DNA from: Tubiluchus corallicola
Taxonomy: Eukaryota; Priapulida; Priapulimorpha; Priapulimorphida; Tubiluchidae
Length of the DNA: 64,000 nt
NCBI GenBank assembly: GCA_030141605.1
Contig: JAQGDQ010000231.1
Span: forward strand, 1 to 64,000
Direction of reading: 5' to 3'
Shown here: one piece after another, positions 37,756-49,472 of the stretch
Layout of the letters: each line of letters opens with the position of its first letter
Numbering within the stretch: position 1 is the stretch's first letter
Notes under the pieces: generated by a model
Database searches by the model: none
Told to the model about the DNA's origin: nothing
The model's input: only the letters and a program-made list of their open reading frames with translations
Program-made: the position numbers and the translations under genes

Positions 37756-38300
37756 TGACGTCAATGCCGACATCTTGGATTTAAGCCAGCAAATTCAAAA
37801 TCCGACTTTGTCAATCGATACAGAATTCGTTCTAGTAGGTGCCGAAGTCTTAGGCTTTTTCGAAAATGGTTTCATTGCCGCCATCTTAAGTATAAAATGG
37901 CATATTGATGCGGAAGTCATTCTAGTATATTTCTATAAAATTTCGTAACGATCCATTGCGAAGTGGCAGAGCCTTGGGCTTCTTTCGAAAGAAACGTTAT
38001 CGCTACCATTTTGAATTCAAAATGCCGAATCAAAAATCCGATTCCATCAGTTGATGCGGATCTTGTTTTGGTTAAGATTTCATGACGATCCGCTGCGAAT
38101 TGGCGGAGCCCTAGATCTTTTTACAATAATTTTTTCGCCCGCGCCATCTTGAATTGAAAATGTACGATGCAAAATACGACTCCTCCGTTCATGCAGAATT
38201 TTTTGTGATATATTCCTGTAAAGTTTCATGAGAATCCGTTGCGAATTGATGGATCCTTAAGCTTCTTTTCGAAAATGGTATTTCAAAACGCCATCTCCAC
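37756..38300. repeat. Degenerate satellite, four units of about 110-150 bp
   Basis: The word GCCGCCATCTTGAATT recurs in variants near 37767, 37878, 38001 and 38140. Each is followed by AAAATCCGACTCC-, GATGCGGA-, TTTCATGACGATCCG- and GCGAATTGGCGGAGCC-like words in the same order. Units differ by deletions, so the array is old. Confidence 0.75.
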
Positions 38301-40461
38301 AGCAACAACATCCAAAAGTGTAGCGAGTCCTGAGTTACAAACTTTGCTCAAATATTTAAACTGAAACCTTCTAGAAAGACTTTCGCGTCTATTATATTGT
38401 GTTAATGATAAAATTCTTAATACTGTCAGCGTACCAGGTATACTGCCATTGGTGTTTTCTAGGGCTGCAAGCCAACATGTCATCCACAAATTGTCATTAC
38501 CAGCACGGCAAGGTTTTCAACAAGACATTGCAAATTTGGTTTTCTGATAAGTTTCGCCCGAGCGCAGTTTCCGAGCAAATGAGTTTAGTGTTGTGAGCAA
38601 ACGAAGTGACAATGTAAACATCGTTTCACAATTTAGCAAAGAGTTAACCACCTGTATGGTTATATTCCTGTGTTTGTTCATTAATCTTTTTCACTATTTG
38701 CGCATTTAGTCAATTTTAATGGGGAAAATGGCCAAAGCTTACAGAATGTCTAAGCTTACATTCCGTCTAAAGCCTACTAAAGTCGACACGTTTAAGAGGC
38801 GACAGTCTTTTCAGAACTGTGCCAAAGGCTTGTTTTTTATGTGCGGTACTCTCAGCTAAAAATCTGCCAGTTGGTTGAGCTCATGTAAAGTAAATTTCTT
38901 GCATATGAACTTAAGTATTACTAAAAGAACTTTCGTTGAAACCAGTGGCTTAGCGTATATCGAACAGTCGTCGTTTGCTTGTATTTGAAATAATTTAAGG
39001 CCCATCCACCTCCTGAGAAGGGAATGTTACTATGAAATGCAGTTCAGTACCATGCAGGCTAAAGCTGGCTAAATGTATCGTACTATTTTGACCAGACGTT
39101 TAGCAAGTAGACAATGGATTTTAATACCATTCGGGAAATCTTCTTACAATTTTTTATTCGATAGCAGTTTATTAAGCATCATAGATTTTTGCTGTAATGA
39201 ATTCTTCCAATAAGTTTGCTGGAGTTTAATTGGACGGGGTGCATAAAGCATGATGCTGATACGAAAACGGTAACATATTTCTAAGATTAGCAGTAGCAAT
39301 TAATGCGTTGATGATCAATATTTCCGAACTAATCCGAAGACACCTACTACTTTATTTTGCCAGACGGATGAAACCCATATATTTTCGCTTGACTGGAACT
39401 TGTGGGTGTGGTCTGACCATATAAGCGTTCTGGAGCCGATTATAACAAATACCGATATTAATTAGCATATACTAATAATGATACAACATTGCATTATAAG
39501 AAAAAGCTTATTCCAAATTTTTGTGCTGTACCTAATCCAAATTGCCATGAACTATCAACCCTGGATTTTCAGTACATTGGTACGTCATTACACTGAATAC
39601 ATGAATTTTTTAAAAAAAATTTAAGTAAGAACCATGAACTAAGAATATGTAACAGTTTTAATACTTTTCAATCCAAATTGAAACGTGCTCGCTTTTGAAA
39701 GCTTTTGCATGATTCTTAGAGATTTATTTCTGCAATTTTGCAGTTTTTCTGTGTTAGTGTAAATTGAAAACTAACTGCAACCTAAAAGTAACTTTAAAAA
39801 AACATGGAAAACTAAACAAAATCTGGGATTACAGTGTTGAGTTGTAAGTCTTCCACGACCACCAATTACATTTGCCGTACCACAATCGAATTTTGATGTC
39901 AATATTGGTTCTATATCGTATTGTGGTGCAACGATAGAACTGATACAAAATTGAATCCCGTGGCTGCAATGCCAATATTGCTTGAGAAACTGCGCAGAGT
40001 GGAAATTTAACCGTCGCACAAAAAGTTGCAAAATTGCTATAATTTTTTCTCGATTAGACGCTTCTATTGCGAAGGAATGAGAGACTGGTTAGACAATTGG
40101 GGGTAATTTTCTCTAATTGCCAACAAAATGCTGTTTTTACGGTTTTCGTGAATCGATCATAATGCAGTTATAACAGCAGGAGGAAAAAGTGAATACAAAC
40201 TCGAGGAAAATACATGATAATCGAACGGTTATAACTGTTTTTAACCTTTCATTTTTCAAAAGCCAGTACAAACTAAATGAAAAATCGCAAACTATGTCGT
40301 TAAATTAAAAAACCGTAAGTTTGAATTAAATAATTATAAAAATATAAATAATGTAAAATTAATTTGGTTTGTAGCGAAAATAAAGACGTTTTTCTTAGCA
40401 CTTTTGTCAAGTTTGAAATAATAAAGTCCAAATGTTCTAAAATCTAACACTGCGCTTTTGT

Positions 40462-40590
40462 GGCACGTTCAAACTTGAGAGTTCTCTCGCAAGTTGTTCT
40501 CGCAACGAATAATGCTTGTCTGCAACAACTTGCGAGGGAACTTGCGAAAGAACTTGCGAGACAAAACTCTTCAATCTGAACGCGTTATTA
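40462..40590. mobile_element. Short foldback MITE
   Basis: GCACGTTCAAACTTGAGAGTT at the left pairs with AACTCTTCAATCTGAACGCG at the right. The arms continue into CTCGCAAGTT and AACTTGCGAG words. It can fold into a long hairpin. No transposase is present. Confidence 0.65.
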
Positions 40591-41037
40591 GAATTTTAAA
40601 CTTGAAAAAACTATGAAGAAAATTTGCTTGTTTCCACAAAAGAGTAAAACCATTTTTAAAAGATGTTTATTTTGTCTTATTTACCATTTTTCCGTTGACG
40701 TTATGTCAGAGAGCGGAAAAACTAAATTTTACACGATTTTGTATTATGACAAGAAATATGGAAAGGCAAAATAATATCACTACTATTGCACTTTCAAGAC
40801 CTTTGCCATATTTAAATCTTTGCTACAGCTGCATTCTGTGAGTTACTATAAATCACCAGTTACTTTCGTGTCGGGTTAGACTGTTTAAGACATGTACAAG
40901 ACGTCAAGTGGCAAACACGTGAAATCATGTCTACGTCAAATAACCAAATGCGCATTAAGGATCTTGAGTTATCTAATTAGCACTGAGGGAGCCAAGGATT
41001 GTCAAAGACCATCGCAAAGGATGCTGATGATAGTTGT

Positions 41038-41140
41038 ACAACAACAACGACTCGACGACAACAAGAGCTACGACAACAACAACAACAGTAGCATCAGCAG
41101 CAACAACAGTCATACAGCAACAGCAACTGCAACAACAGCT
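41038..41140. repeat. CAA/AAC/CAG trinucleotide-rich tract
   Basis: Degenerate ACAACAACAACAGTAGC-type triplets. The open frames across it are simple-sequence readings. Confidence 0.8.
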
Positions 41141-41394
41141 AGAATCATTCTGCTCCCGAGCAATATTACGATCAAATGTTTTGCAAGACGTGGTTTTAAT
41201 ACTCTGCTTCAGAGCGTTAAATTTCATCGTTTGAGTTGTTGTTTAAAATTATTAACGTTTGGCTCTTTCATATATGCTCTCTATGTTACCCCCTTACACT
41301 CTATGCTATCTCCCTAAAGTTGGTGATTCTACTATTTAACCTATACGTGATGCTGGAATTCTCAGAAATTTTGTACATCAGACAACAGCATTTA

Positions 41395-41850
41395 AAACAT
41401 ATTTTTTATATCAATAAAAACTTGTGACGCTCTTCCTGAATCTCTTAGAGCAGCTGTGTCGTTACCAATTTTTAAAAACAACATCGAAAAGCACTTAAAC
41501 TTTCGCTCCAGTATGCCATTGGTGCATACGATATGAAAACAGTGGATTTAACTAACTGGTTGTTATATGAAAGTTTTAATCTTAATTGCAGTAGGGCTCA
41601 TAAATTGGACAATTTTTAACGTTGGTAGAATTCGTTTTTCTTGTACAAATCGTTTCTCATAGTCAAAATTCTCGTATAATGAGCATTATTTGATAACTGT
41701 TTTCTTTTACTTTTGATATAGGTTTAATGTAAAATTGATTTTTGTAAAGAGCTGTACATACACTTAATCTTACTAATCTATTTTTCTGTAAATAACTGTA
41801 AATATGCCAGATATGATAATGATGTATTGTAAGTTGTAAAACTTTCTAAT
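41395..41850 (+). mobile_element. LINE 3' remnant
   Basis: About 41427-41500 translates as LPESLRAAVSLPIFKNNIEK, the conserved C-terminal end of CR1/Jockey-type reverse transcriptase ORFs (usually WNSLPE...SFKxxLK). The upstream part is disrupted. AT-rich 3' UTR-like DNA follows. Confidence 0.65.
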
Positions 41851-42404
41851 CCAATCCAGTAAACTAACAGCAACAACAACGTTAATAGCGATGACGGCGA
41901 CTGTGTACTTGTTTGTTCAAACTGTTTACTAAAGACAAATTTACTACTTACATATTTCTTGCAAATAGCTGACAATTTATGCAGTAATGCGCACTGCGAG
42001 GAAACAAAGGATGCTGTAATTGACAAAAAGTCCAGAAAACTTTGTAGAAATCAGAAATTGTCTATAATGGAAGCAGTTAACTGACTTCGTAATCAGAAAA
42101 CGATTGTCTACATCGTTGTGGTCTGTGCAGCAAGGAGCTTTCAATTGAATCTTGCAAACTTCATTTGAAGCCACACAGTCACACATATTTTTCAGTGAGA
42201 CATTATTCCTTTCACTTGAAAAAAATTATCTCTATTTTATTTTTGTTTCGTAAAAATGACAAACATTTTTGAAATGTGCGGCTGTGTCAAACTTGTTGAG
42301 TTGAATTTGGAAAACCCTTTTGTGGAAAGTCCAGATCGAGCTTAGATTTGAAACAGGATCCGTTACATTACCAGTACAATCTTGTAACCATGGAAATTAT
42401 GATG

Positions 42405-42485
42405 GGTTTTATTCGTCTCTTTTAACTCGTCACATCTGACTTGTAGGATTTGAAATGTTCGTGGTTCAAATCTGAGCCTAGCCCC
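42405..42485 (+). mobile_element. tRNA-Thr-like SINE head or tRNA pseudogene
   Basis: GACTTGTAGGATTTGAAATG resembles a tRNA-Thr (TGT) anticodon arm and is followed by a B-box GGTTCAAATC at normal spacing. The 5' half and acceptor stem do not pair well. Confidence 0.45.
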
Positions 42486-42821
42486 GATTTTTACAGTTCT
42501 TTTTTAGAAATAAAAATGCTAATGCTTAATTTCGACACGAAATCATTAAATATAAGTTCCTTACATCACCGCTTTGCATTTTTTTCTTTAGAAACAGGAA
42601 TATTGAGATCTCATTTTGCCAATAATTTATTAATTATGTATTCCCTAATTATTTCATTATGGAATAATTCAATAATTGATTAATTAATTTTTTATTCGTT
42701 AATTATGAATCTTGAAATTAAGATTAGAAAAAATGAATAGTCGTGGGATTATTACTAGATAATTATTAGGCTCATAGTCCTTGGGCAAAAGACTAAAATT
42801 TCACCATTTGCTACTATCTTC

Positions 42822-42962
42822 TGGGACAAACTCTAATTGCAATTTTTTATTTCTTATAAAAATATAATCAAGAGATGTATAAGAAATAAAAAATTGCAAC
42901 TGGAATTTGGCCTTGCGAGATATAAAAACTAAAAAAGTGCAATTAGAGTTTGCCCCCCCCCC
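42822..42962. repeat. Nested hairpin element ending in a C run
   Basis: Outer arms GGACAAACTCTAATTGCA and TGCAATTAGAGTTTGCCC pair. An inner hairpin pairs TTGCAATTTTTTATTTCTTA with TAAGAAATAAAAAATTGCAA. The right arm runs into about 12 C residues. It is likely a foldback MITE. Confidence 0.65.
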
Positions 42963-44559
42963 CTCCAGATGGTACCTGGTCTGTCCTAGACTTGGTTCAC
43001 ATTGTCGTTATTGTAAGTGTGTCATTTTACTCGGCTTTGATGATAGTGTTAAAGCATGGTAACAGTAAGCAAATACTAGTGGTACAACCAGGTATATTAT
43101 CACTATTGTAACAAAACAAGAAAATAATAATAATAATAATGAAAAATGTTAAAACATGTACACTTACAAATTTTTGATCGGATTACGCTGCAATTGTGTT
43201 GGGAGATAATCAGTTGAATTTATTATTTTAATCTTTGCTCTCATCTCTAAAGTTATTGACAATGAATATGACATTGCCAATTTAGTTTATATAACATGCG
43301 GTTCATGAAATATGACAGAGCGAGCCACTTCAGTCTTGAGGACAAATTGTGGTCACAGACCTCTTTTATAGAAACTGGGAATTAACGCTAAGATTATGCC
43401 ATTTTCTTAAAGTCTGATGGATTAGTGCTAAGACATCTGAAACCGCGTCGTTCGCTTTTAATTACGGCGTAACATAAAAAATCAATCCCTCCTTGATTTG
43501 CGGTGCGACGTCACGATGTTCTTTGACCGACACAATGATTGTGCTCGGCTTCCAAGCTGCTGGAATTTTCTTTAATTAAGTCTGTGCTGTGATGCTTATT
43601 ATTAGAAAACATGGTAATTAAACGGTAATTAAAACTGTTCAGGTTGCTTCCTGGGAGCACAAAAGTTCAGTCGATATACATTATGAACAAATGAAGTCAA
43701 TTAAGATATATTGTAGACAGTGGTTGGCGGCTGCTCCAGTTAATTACGATAATCTATGGATTTGTGCATAACATATTCTTTTACTTGTCTTGCAATACAC
43801 ATACAGTCATAATACAAATAATAATTTGGAAAAAAATTGTGAAGAAAGGGCAGCGAAAGACCAATTGGTCCTAGTCAGCTGACCTTAAGGGGTGCAATTG
43901 ATTATGCGACTTGTATTACCAATATTTAATCTCACATAGCGTTCTTATGGAATTAATAAAAATGTCTTTTTGTACAAAATGTAGCAAACGTATCGATTTC
44001 TGCATATTTCCCTATGTTATAAGTAATGCACTTTACTATAGATGTGCTTGGCATGCTGCAGCTGTGACGAACAGGAATGACACTAGCATGTATTATTACA
44101 CCACTTTTAGGCGATATAATTAGTCCGTTAATACGTTAATAATAATATATTGATGCACCGATGCTTATGATGCGGATGCTTATTTCTCAGTCGGTGACTA
44201 CATTTTGGGTAAATTCCTGACTTGAATCGCAAATTCGCAACCAGAACATCTTGTTTTGAAGTGCGATTTTATAGTTTACCGACGATAGGTGCCAATCTCA
44301 GTCGAATTATTCGTCACCAAACAAGCTGCACATCAGCAAAAGTTCTTATTAAAGCAGGAAAAACAAAAATTTTAAAAACCTTCTAAGTGGACAACTAAAC
44401 AAAAGGAAACGCTTTATGTTGACACACACAATTGTGCGTATATACATCTGTCAGCGAAATCACAGCCTTAACCCATGCACTTTTCAAATGTTTTTATGTA
44501 GTTTGAAATGGACTTGGAAGAGGAGAAGCGCCTCCTCAATAATAAAACTAACAAAACAG

Positions 44560-44925
44560 TTACAGTCGAAAGTGACATCTTTACATCACTACGGACTGGT
44601 AAAACTTCAATGCAACGCTTCAATTTTAGAAAATAATACGTTTTCAAACTATAAATCAAAACTATAAGTAACAAAAAACACAAATACACTTAAATCTTTG
44701 AGCGACAAAAATATATAAATAATAAAAAAACTAAAATTACTAACTGGAACCAAAACAGTTATCAATAAAAAGGTTTAATAGTACTTGCCTTTTTTCTGTA
44801 CTTATAACTTTAAAGTTTGCCTTTTTTCTGTACTTATAACTTTAATTTTATTTATAGTCTGAAGAGGGGTTATTTTGCAAACCGAAACGCCACACTGAAG
44901 TTTTACCAACCAGTAAAAAGCAAAG
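44560..44925. mobile_element. Inverted-repeat element resembling Penelope-type terminal repeats
   Basis: The plus-strand segment 44855-44925 matches the reverse complement of 44570-44660 over about 70 bases (ATTTATAGT, then TTATTTT, then TGAAGTTTTACC). The plus copy contains CTGAAGA, a short GGTT/AACC stem and GAAAC, the order of a hammerhead core. Penelope-like elements are known for inverted terminal copies and hammerhead motifs. No GIY-YIG or reverse transcriptase segment is seen, so the family call is tentative. A 32-bp direct repeat (TTGCCTTTTTTCTGTACTTA...) lies at about 44786-44845. Confidence 0.4.
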
Positions 44926-45141
44926 ATGCTAATCTCAGCAATAGCTGTGTTGTGAATTCTGTTATAAAAGTTCCTACTAAAATAGTACAAATGATTAAAA
45001 AGTAACTAGACTTGAATTTTTGGCGTTGTGGTTGCCGTTATTGCTACCGTTGCTGTTGCACTATATCTTTAATCTCAAAAGCTGCTAGTAGAGTGTTTAT
45101 TTTAAGGTTTCTGAGACGTTCAGAAACAACTAATGTTGATC

Positions 45142-45790
45142 TAGTAAAAGCATTATTTCATACATTCCTCCCATTTTAAAAAACGCAGTTGCCATCTGGC
45201 ACTCTAGTACAACTGCTACACGATCTAAAGAACTTGAAAAATTCCAAGAAAGGGTGTGGAAAATTATACTACAAAATAATTATAGAACGTATCGATATGG
45301 ACTAGCTGATTTAAACTGGCATTACAGGAAGAACGGCGAACTAAACTGTGTTTAAAACTTGGAAGAAAATTAAAACATTCAAACAGCAAATTAATTCTAG
45401 CAGCAAGAAAACAAGCAGGTCTAAAATCGACTAGAAATAAAGAAAAATATATTGAAGAAAACTGTAGAACTGATAGGTAATATACGTCGCCTTTATAATA
45501 TTAAATTAAATTTTATTAGTGAATGGCAAAAATGACAGGAAATCAAATGAAACGTTTTCGAAAATTTAGTTACTTCTTTTTAATTGTTGATTTTTGTAAC
45601 TCGCGTTTGCTCTTAATGCATGATGTTTTGTTTCATACTTGTAATTTTATTTAAACTGCATGGAAAATTAATACTGGTTAGTAAATTATTGTGGCTTCGT
45701 AAATTTTAAATTGTCTGTTACCATGTGTATATACACAGTAATTCAGTTTTTATCTGTGATGTGCTGTTTTAATAAACTTACTTACTACTA
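45142..45790 (+). mobile_element. LINE 3' remnant with CTTACTTACT tail
   Basis: Broken frames read AVAIWHSSTTATRSKELEKF, FQERVWKIIL, then LALQEERRTKLCLKLGRKLK. These are the C-terminal motifs of LINE ORF2 (IWHP...LExVQxR...LPSLxERRxKLCLKF). The copy ends AATAAACTTACTTACTACTA. Frameshifts and stops make it inactive. Confidence 0.75.
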
Positions 45791-46702
45791 TTTCTACTAC
45801 TAATCAATAGTTAGTCATTTACTATCTCACTCAGTAAGCAACAGTATCGTTAGTAACAAAAGGCTTGCATTTCTGGTCGATTTTTTTAGCAAACTGATTA
45901 ATCTGGATTTTCTTGATTTCTCTCAATTTGTATTCTGTCGACGAAACAATCGGGCAGAGCCGCTGTTTATTTTAGCGTGTTTGTTTGCTATTATAATGGT
46001 CGGTTTGCTGCCTAACGAGGCTCTTAAGCAAACAGTTGAAATATACCTGAATCAAATTTATAAGTTTGGAAAATCCTGCCTCATTTGTAAACACGCAAAT
46101 TGCAAAGCTGCTTCGTAATAGCTGCATGATGGATTGCATTTACGCACATCAGCTTTCACGCGAGACGCTTATGAGTTCAAAAATGTTTCAATTTTACAAA
46201 ACTTAAAGAGACAAAATTAGTAATTTTAACCAAAAATTTAGTACTTGGTACAGTATATAAATGTTATTACTTTATTTAGTTCATTTTCGTTCCAAATTTT
46301 AGGCTGAAATTTAAGACTTGGTGCAGTACATAAGACGTTGTTACTTATTCAATTCGAATAAACAAAATTATTTTAGCTTTTTGTAAATAGTAGCATTTTG
46401 CATTTTGTTTCAAATCAATGTTTGAAACTTTGAAAAGAAATGGCAGAAATGCGCAATTTTCATTTCGTACATGCAAATTATCAGTTGTTCGTAAAATAAA
46501 GACTTGGTGGAGCAGGTTTTAAAGAATTAAATAAGTGGGCGGGTGCTTTTGTGTGTACGAAACTCATTCGCTTTGAGCAAAATGAATAAAGAGTCACTTA
46601 TGACATGTTTTAATACGTCGGTTGGCATTGCTGAACTGTATTAATCGTGTCACTGATGTCTTTAAAAAACCGCAAAGTGAACTTTATGTTAACAATGTGA
46701 AC

Positions 46703-47885
46703 ATTATGAAATTGTATGTTAACGTTCATTATGGAACAAAGGCCTTATTATGCTGCAGCATTATATAACAAAAAATGCTGCATTACATAACAGCTTTTGC
46801 GCCATTATAGAAAATCATTATGTAAGAAAAATGATGGATTATCTAACAGATTAACGTAAATTTTGCCGTTGGGTCTTATCATACACACCGTTGGGACTGG
46901 GTCAGTTTCTGTCACAGATGTGGGTTTGGCTCCAGCTCGATCTGGTCCGGTTTGGTGTCAGCTCTGTCAGAGGTCTGGTCTGCCAAGGCCTGATCTAACA
47001 GCTATCTCGTCTGTATAAGCTGAATTGATATGCACTAACAAAAAGATTTGATGTATTAAATGTCTGCTCTGTGACTGGTTTGATTGGGGTCTAATCTGTC
47101 TGACGTTTGATCTATCAGAGATCTGGCCTGGCTGGATCTGGTCTGGTATGGGTATAGGTTTGTCAGAAACTGTGAAGCGAAAAAAATCCCTAGTTCTTGG
47201 TCATGTGGCTACGGAAAATTTTTGTTTGCATTTATCTTTCAAAGCTGTCACTGGCAATAAGTTCCATAATGGGTCTGAAATTTCGCACATACATGTAACT
47301 GTGGACTAATTCACAGGCCATTTCACTATATCCAGTTCAAAGTAAAACTGCCTTCTACAGCGGCATCGCTGCGCTATGAAAGTATGGTGCTCTACAGTAG
47401 ATGAGGCTGCGTCTTACGTCGGGATCCCACCTATGGACACTCATTTTGCAAGATATGGCATCAGACCCAACTCAGCCAGACCAGATCTCTGACAAATTAC
47501 AAAATAACTCACAGACCATACCTGTGATAAATCAGACCTCAGACCGACCACTGAAACCAGACTCCTGACAGACTAGCCACAGACCAGACCTAACCGAGCC
47601 AGAATCAGATCAACGTCTAAAACGGAAAGAAATTGATCATCCAGTCCAATAATTAGACCACATCCAGGCCAAACGGCCCTGTTCTAAGACCACGACCATC
47701 CTGCTACATAATGGAAAGTTTTTAAATACATAATGATGGAAAATGTTATGTAATGACGTGGCATTTGTTACGTGATGACGAATTTTGTCATTTGTTGCAT
47801 AATGCAACATTTTTTACGTAATGTTGTAATGTTACATAATGAGCCTTTTGTTACATAATACAATTTAACATCATAATTATAGCAG
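46703..47885. mobile_element. Foldback element of about 1.2 kb with long inverted arms
   Basis: The left arm has GGAACAAAGGCCTTATTATG and further TTATATAAC/ATTACATAAC words, then a tract of TCTGGTC/GGTCTGATCTG words (46905-47170). The right arm mirrors it: GACCAGA/CAGACC words (47455-47705), then CATAATG/TTACATAATG words ending CATAATGAGCCTTTTGTTAC. Both arms are themselves built of short degenerate repeats. I see no coding content. Confidence 0.65.
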
Positions 47886-49075
47886 GGCACAAATTACACA
47901 ATCTAGACCTCTTGTTATTAACAAAGTGCAGCTATCGTCATTATCATCATTGCCGTCAATGCCTCTACGGTGATTGTAATCTCGTAATCATTATAAGTCG
48001 TAGTATCGATTACTAACAGATTAATTTACCGACGACAGCTATCTAGATGTGCATCTTTCATTTTGCCTTCGACTACAACAAAACTACAACAATCTTAACC
48101 CGAGTGACGTCTCTCGCCTGCCCTGCAGCAGTCGTAAACGCTGTTCCTGCATCGTACGCTGCTGTGATCCTCATCTTCTTCCTACATCCTCATCTTCCTC
48201 CTTGATTAGATGCTGCTATAAGTGGCACAAAGTCATATAGGTTCTAGACAGCAGTATTTTCGCTCAATTTAAACTGGCTTACTCGCTGTCTGGAAGCCAC
48301 CTTTAATTTGTATGATAATTTCTAATTCCAATTTGGTAACAGTTACTTGTGAAGCCAACTTTTACAGCTGATGTATTTACTGTAATAAACATGTCTATAT
48401 AGTGTTTTAGCAAACGTAAGATTGTTTTAGCAAACAATAACAAAGTCAATTGTTATTTTCAAAATTCTATTAACATTTAATCGCAATTAAAACAGGAATC
48501 AATTCGGTTACTGATTCTACTATTTATGACAATTTTTAAGGCCTTAAACTTGGCTTCGTAAGTTCATTGCAGAGGCTTTCATCTGTGCCTGACTGCCTGT
48601 ATACCACGTTCTTTTCTGTATTGCCACTAGAAGTCAAGAGTTGGTTTTAAATCACTGCTCCAGAGTCAGAATGAAAAATTTTACTCAAATAATTCTTAAA
48701 TACTGAGCAGGAGTTACTACATGATTAACGGACGATTAGCTGCAAAGAAAATTGAAGATCAAAGTAGTGATTCTGAAGCACTCCGTTTATATAAATAGGT
48801 GGCTGTTTTGAATAAAACTATCAATTGCGGTATAAAAATATGGAAATGACTTATTAAAACTTTTATAAAAACCAAAATAAGTAGTGCATTTTACACCTGT
48901 TCTTAAAATCTATTAAAAAAATTCTCGACATGGAAGTTTGTTTTGCATAATGAAGTGTAATTGGTTGTTTAATTAGCTAATCATTGTCGTAATCAAAACA
49001 TCAAAGATGTACTTTTTTCGCTTAACTAGTGCTAAAATAATAGTCTTGTTTACAGACAATCTCGCATTGCAAACA

Positions 49076-49472
49076 CGTTGCACAAAAACAGGTGCTGTAC
49101 CTCTCAGTTCAGGTGTGTTAGTTTGTGGCGAAATATTCACGTTTGATAGCTTATGCGTGAGCACAGCGGTATATTTTAAATTTGAATTTTTATCTTAAAA
49201 CTTGCCTAGTTTTAGTACAACTCACTGAATATGTTACAGTAGCACTGTACTTAAATGTTCGCTTTCGCAAACACGTGCATGGAATATATATTGAAAATTA
49301 TTTTAGTTAGTGATGTCATCAATAGTTGGGCTCACCCGCGCCGTTAATTAAGATTTTAATCTATTATTTAATTATCAGAGACTCTTTTGCAGTATTAAGT
49401 GTGTCAAAATGTATACTTTTTATCTGACTTGAAATTGGGGGAGTATATGAAAAGTCATCCTGTCTTCCTTTC
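49076..49472 (+). repeat. Dispersed repeat of about 400 bp, copy 2
   Basis: Same family and orientation as 33222-33625, roughly 75-85 percent alike by eye with small indels. The short open frames in this stretch are mutual shadows of the repeat. Confidence 0.85.
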
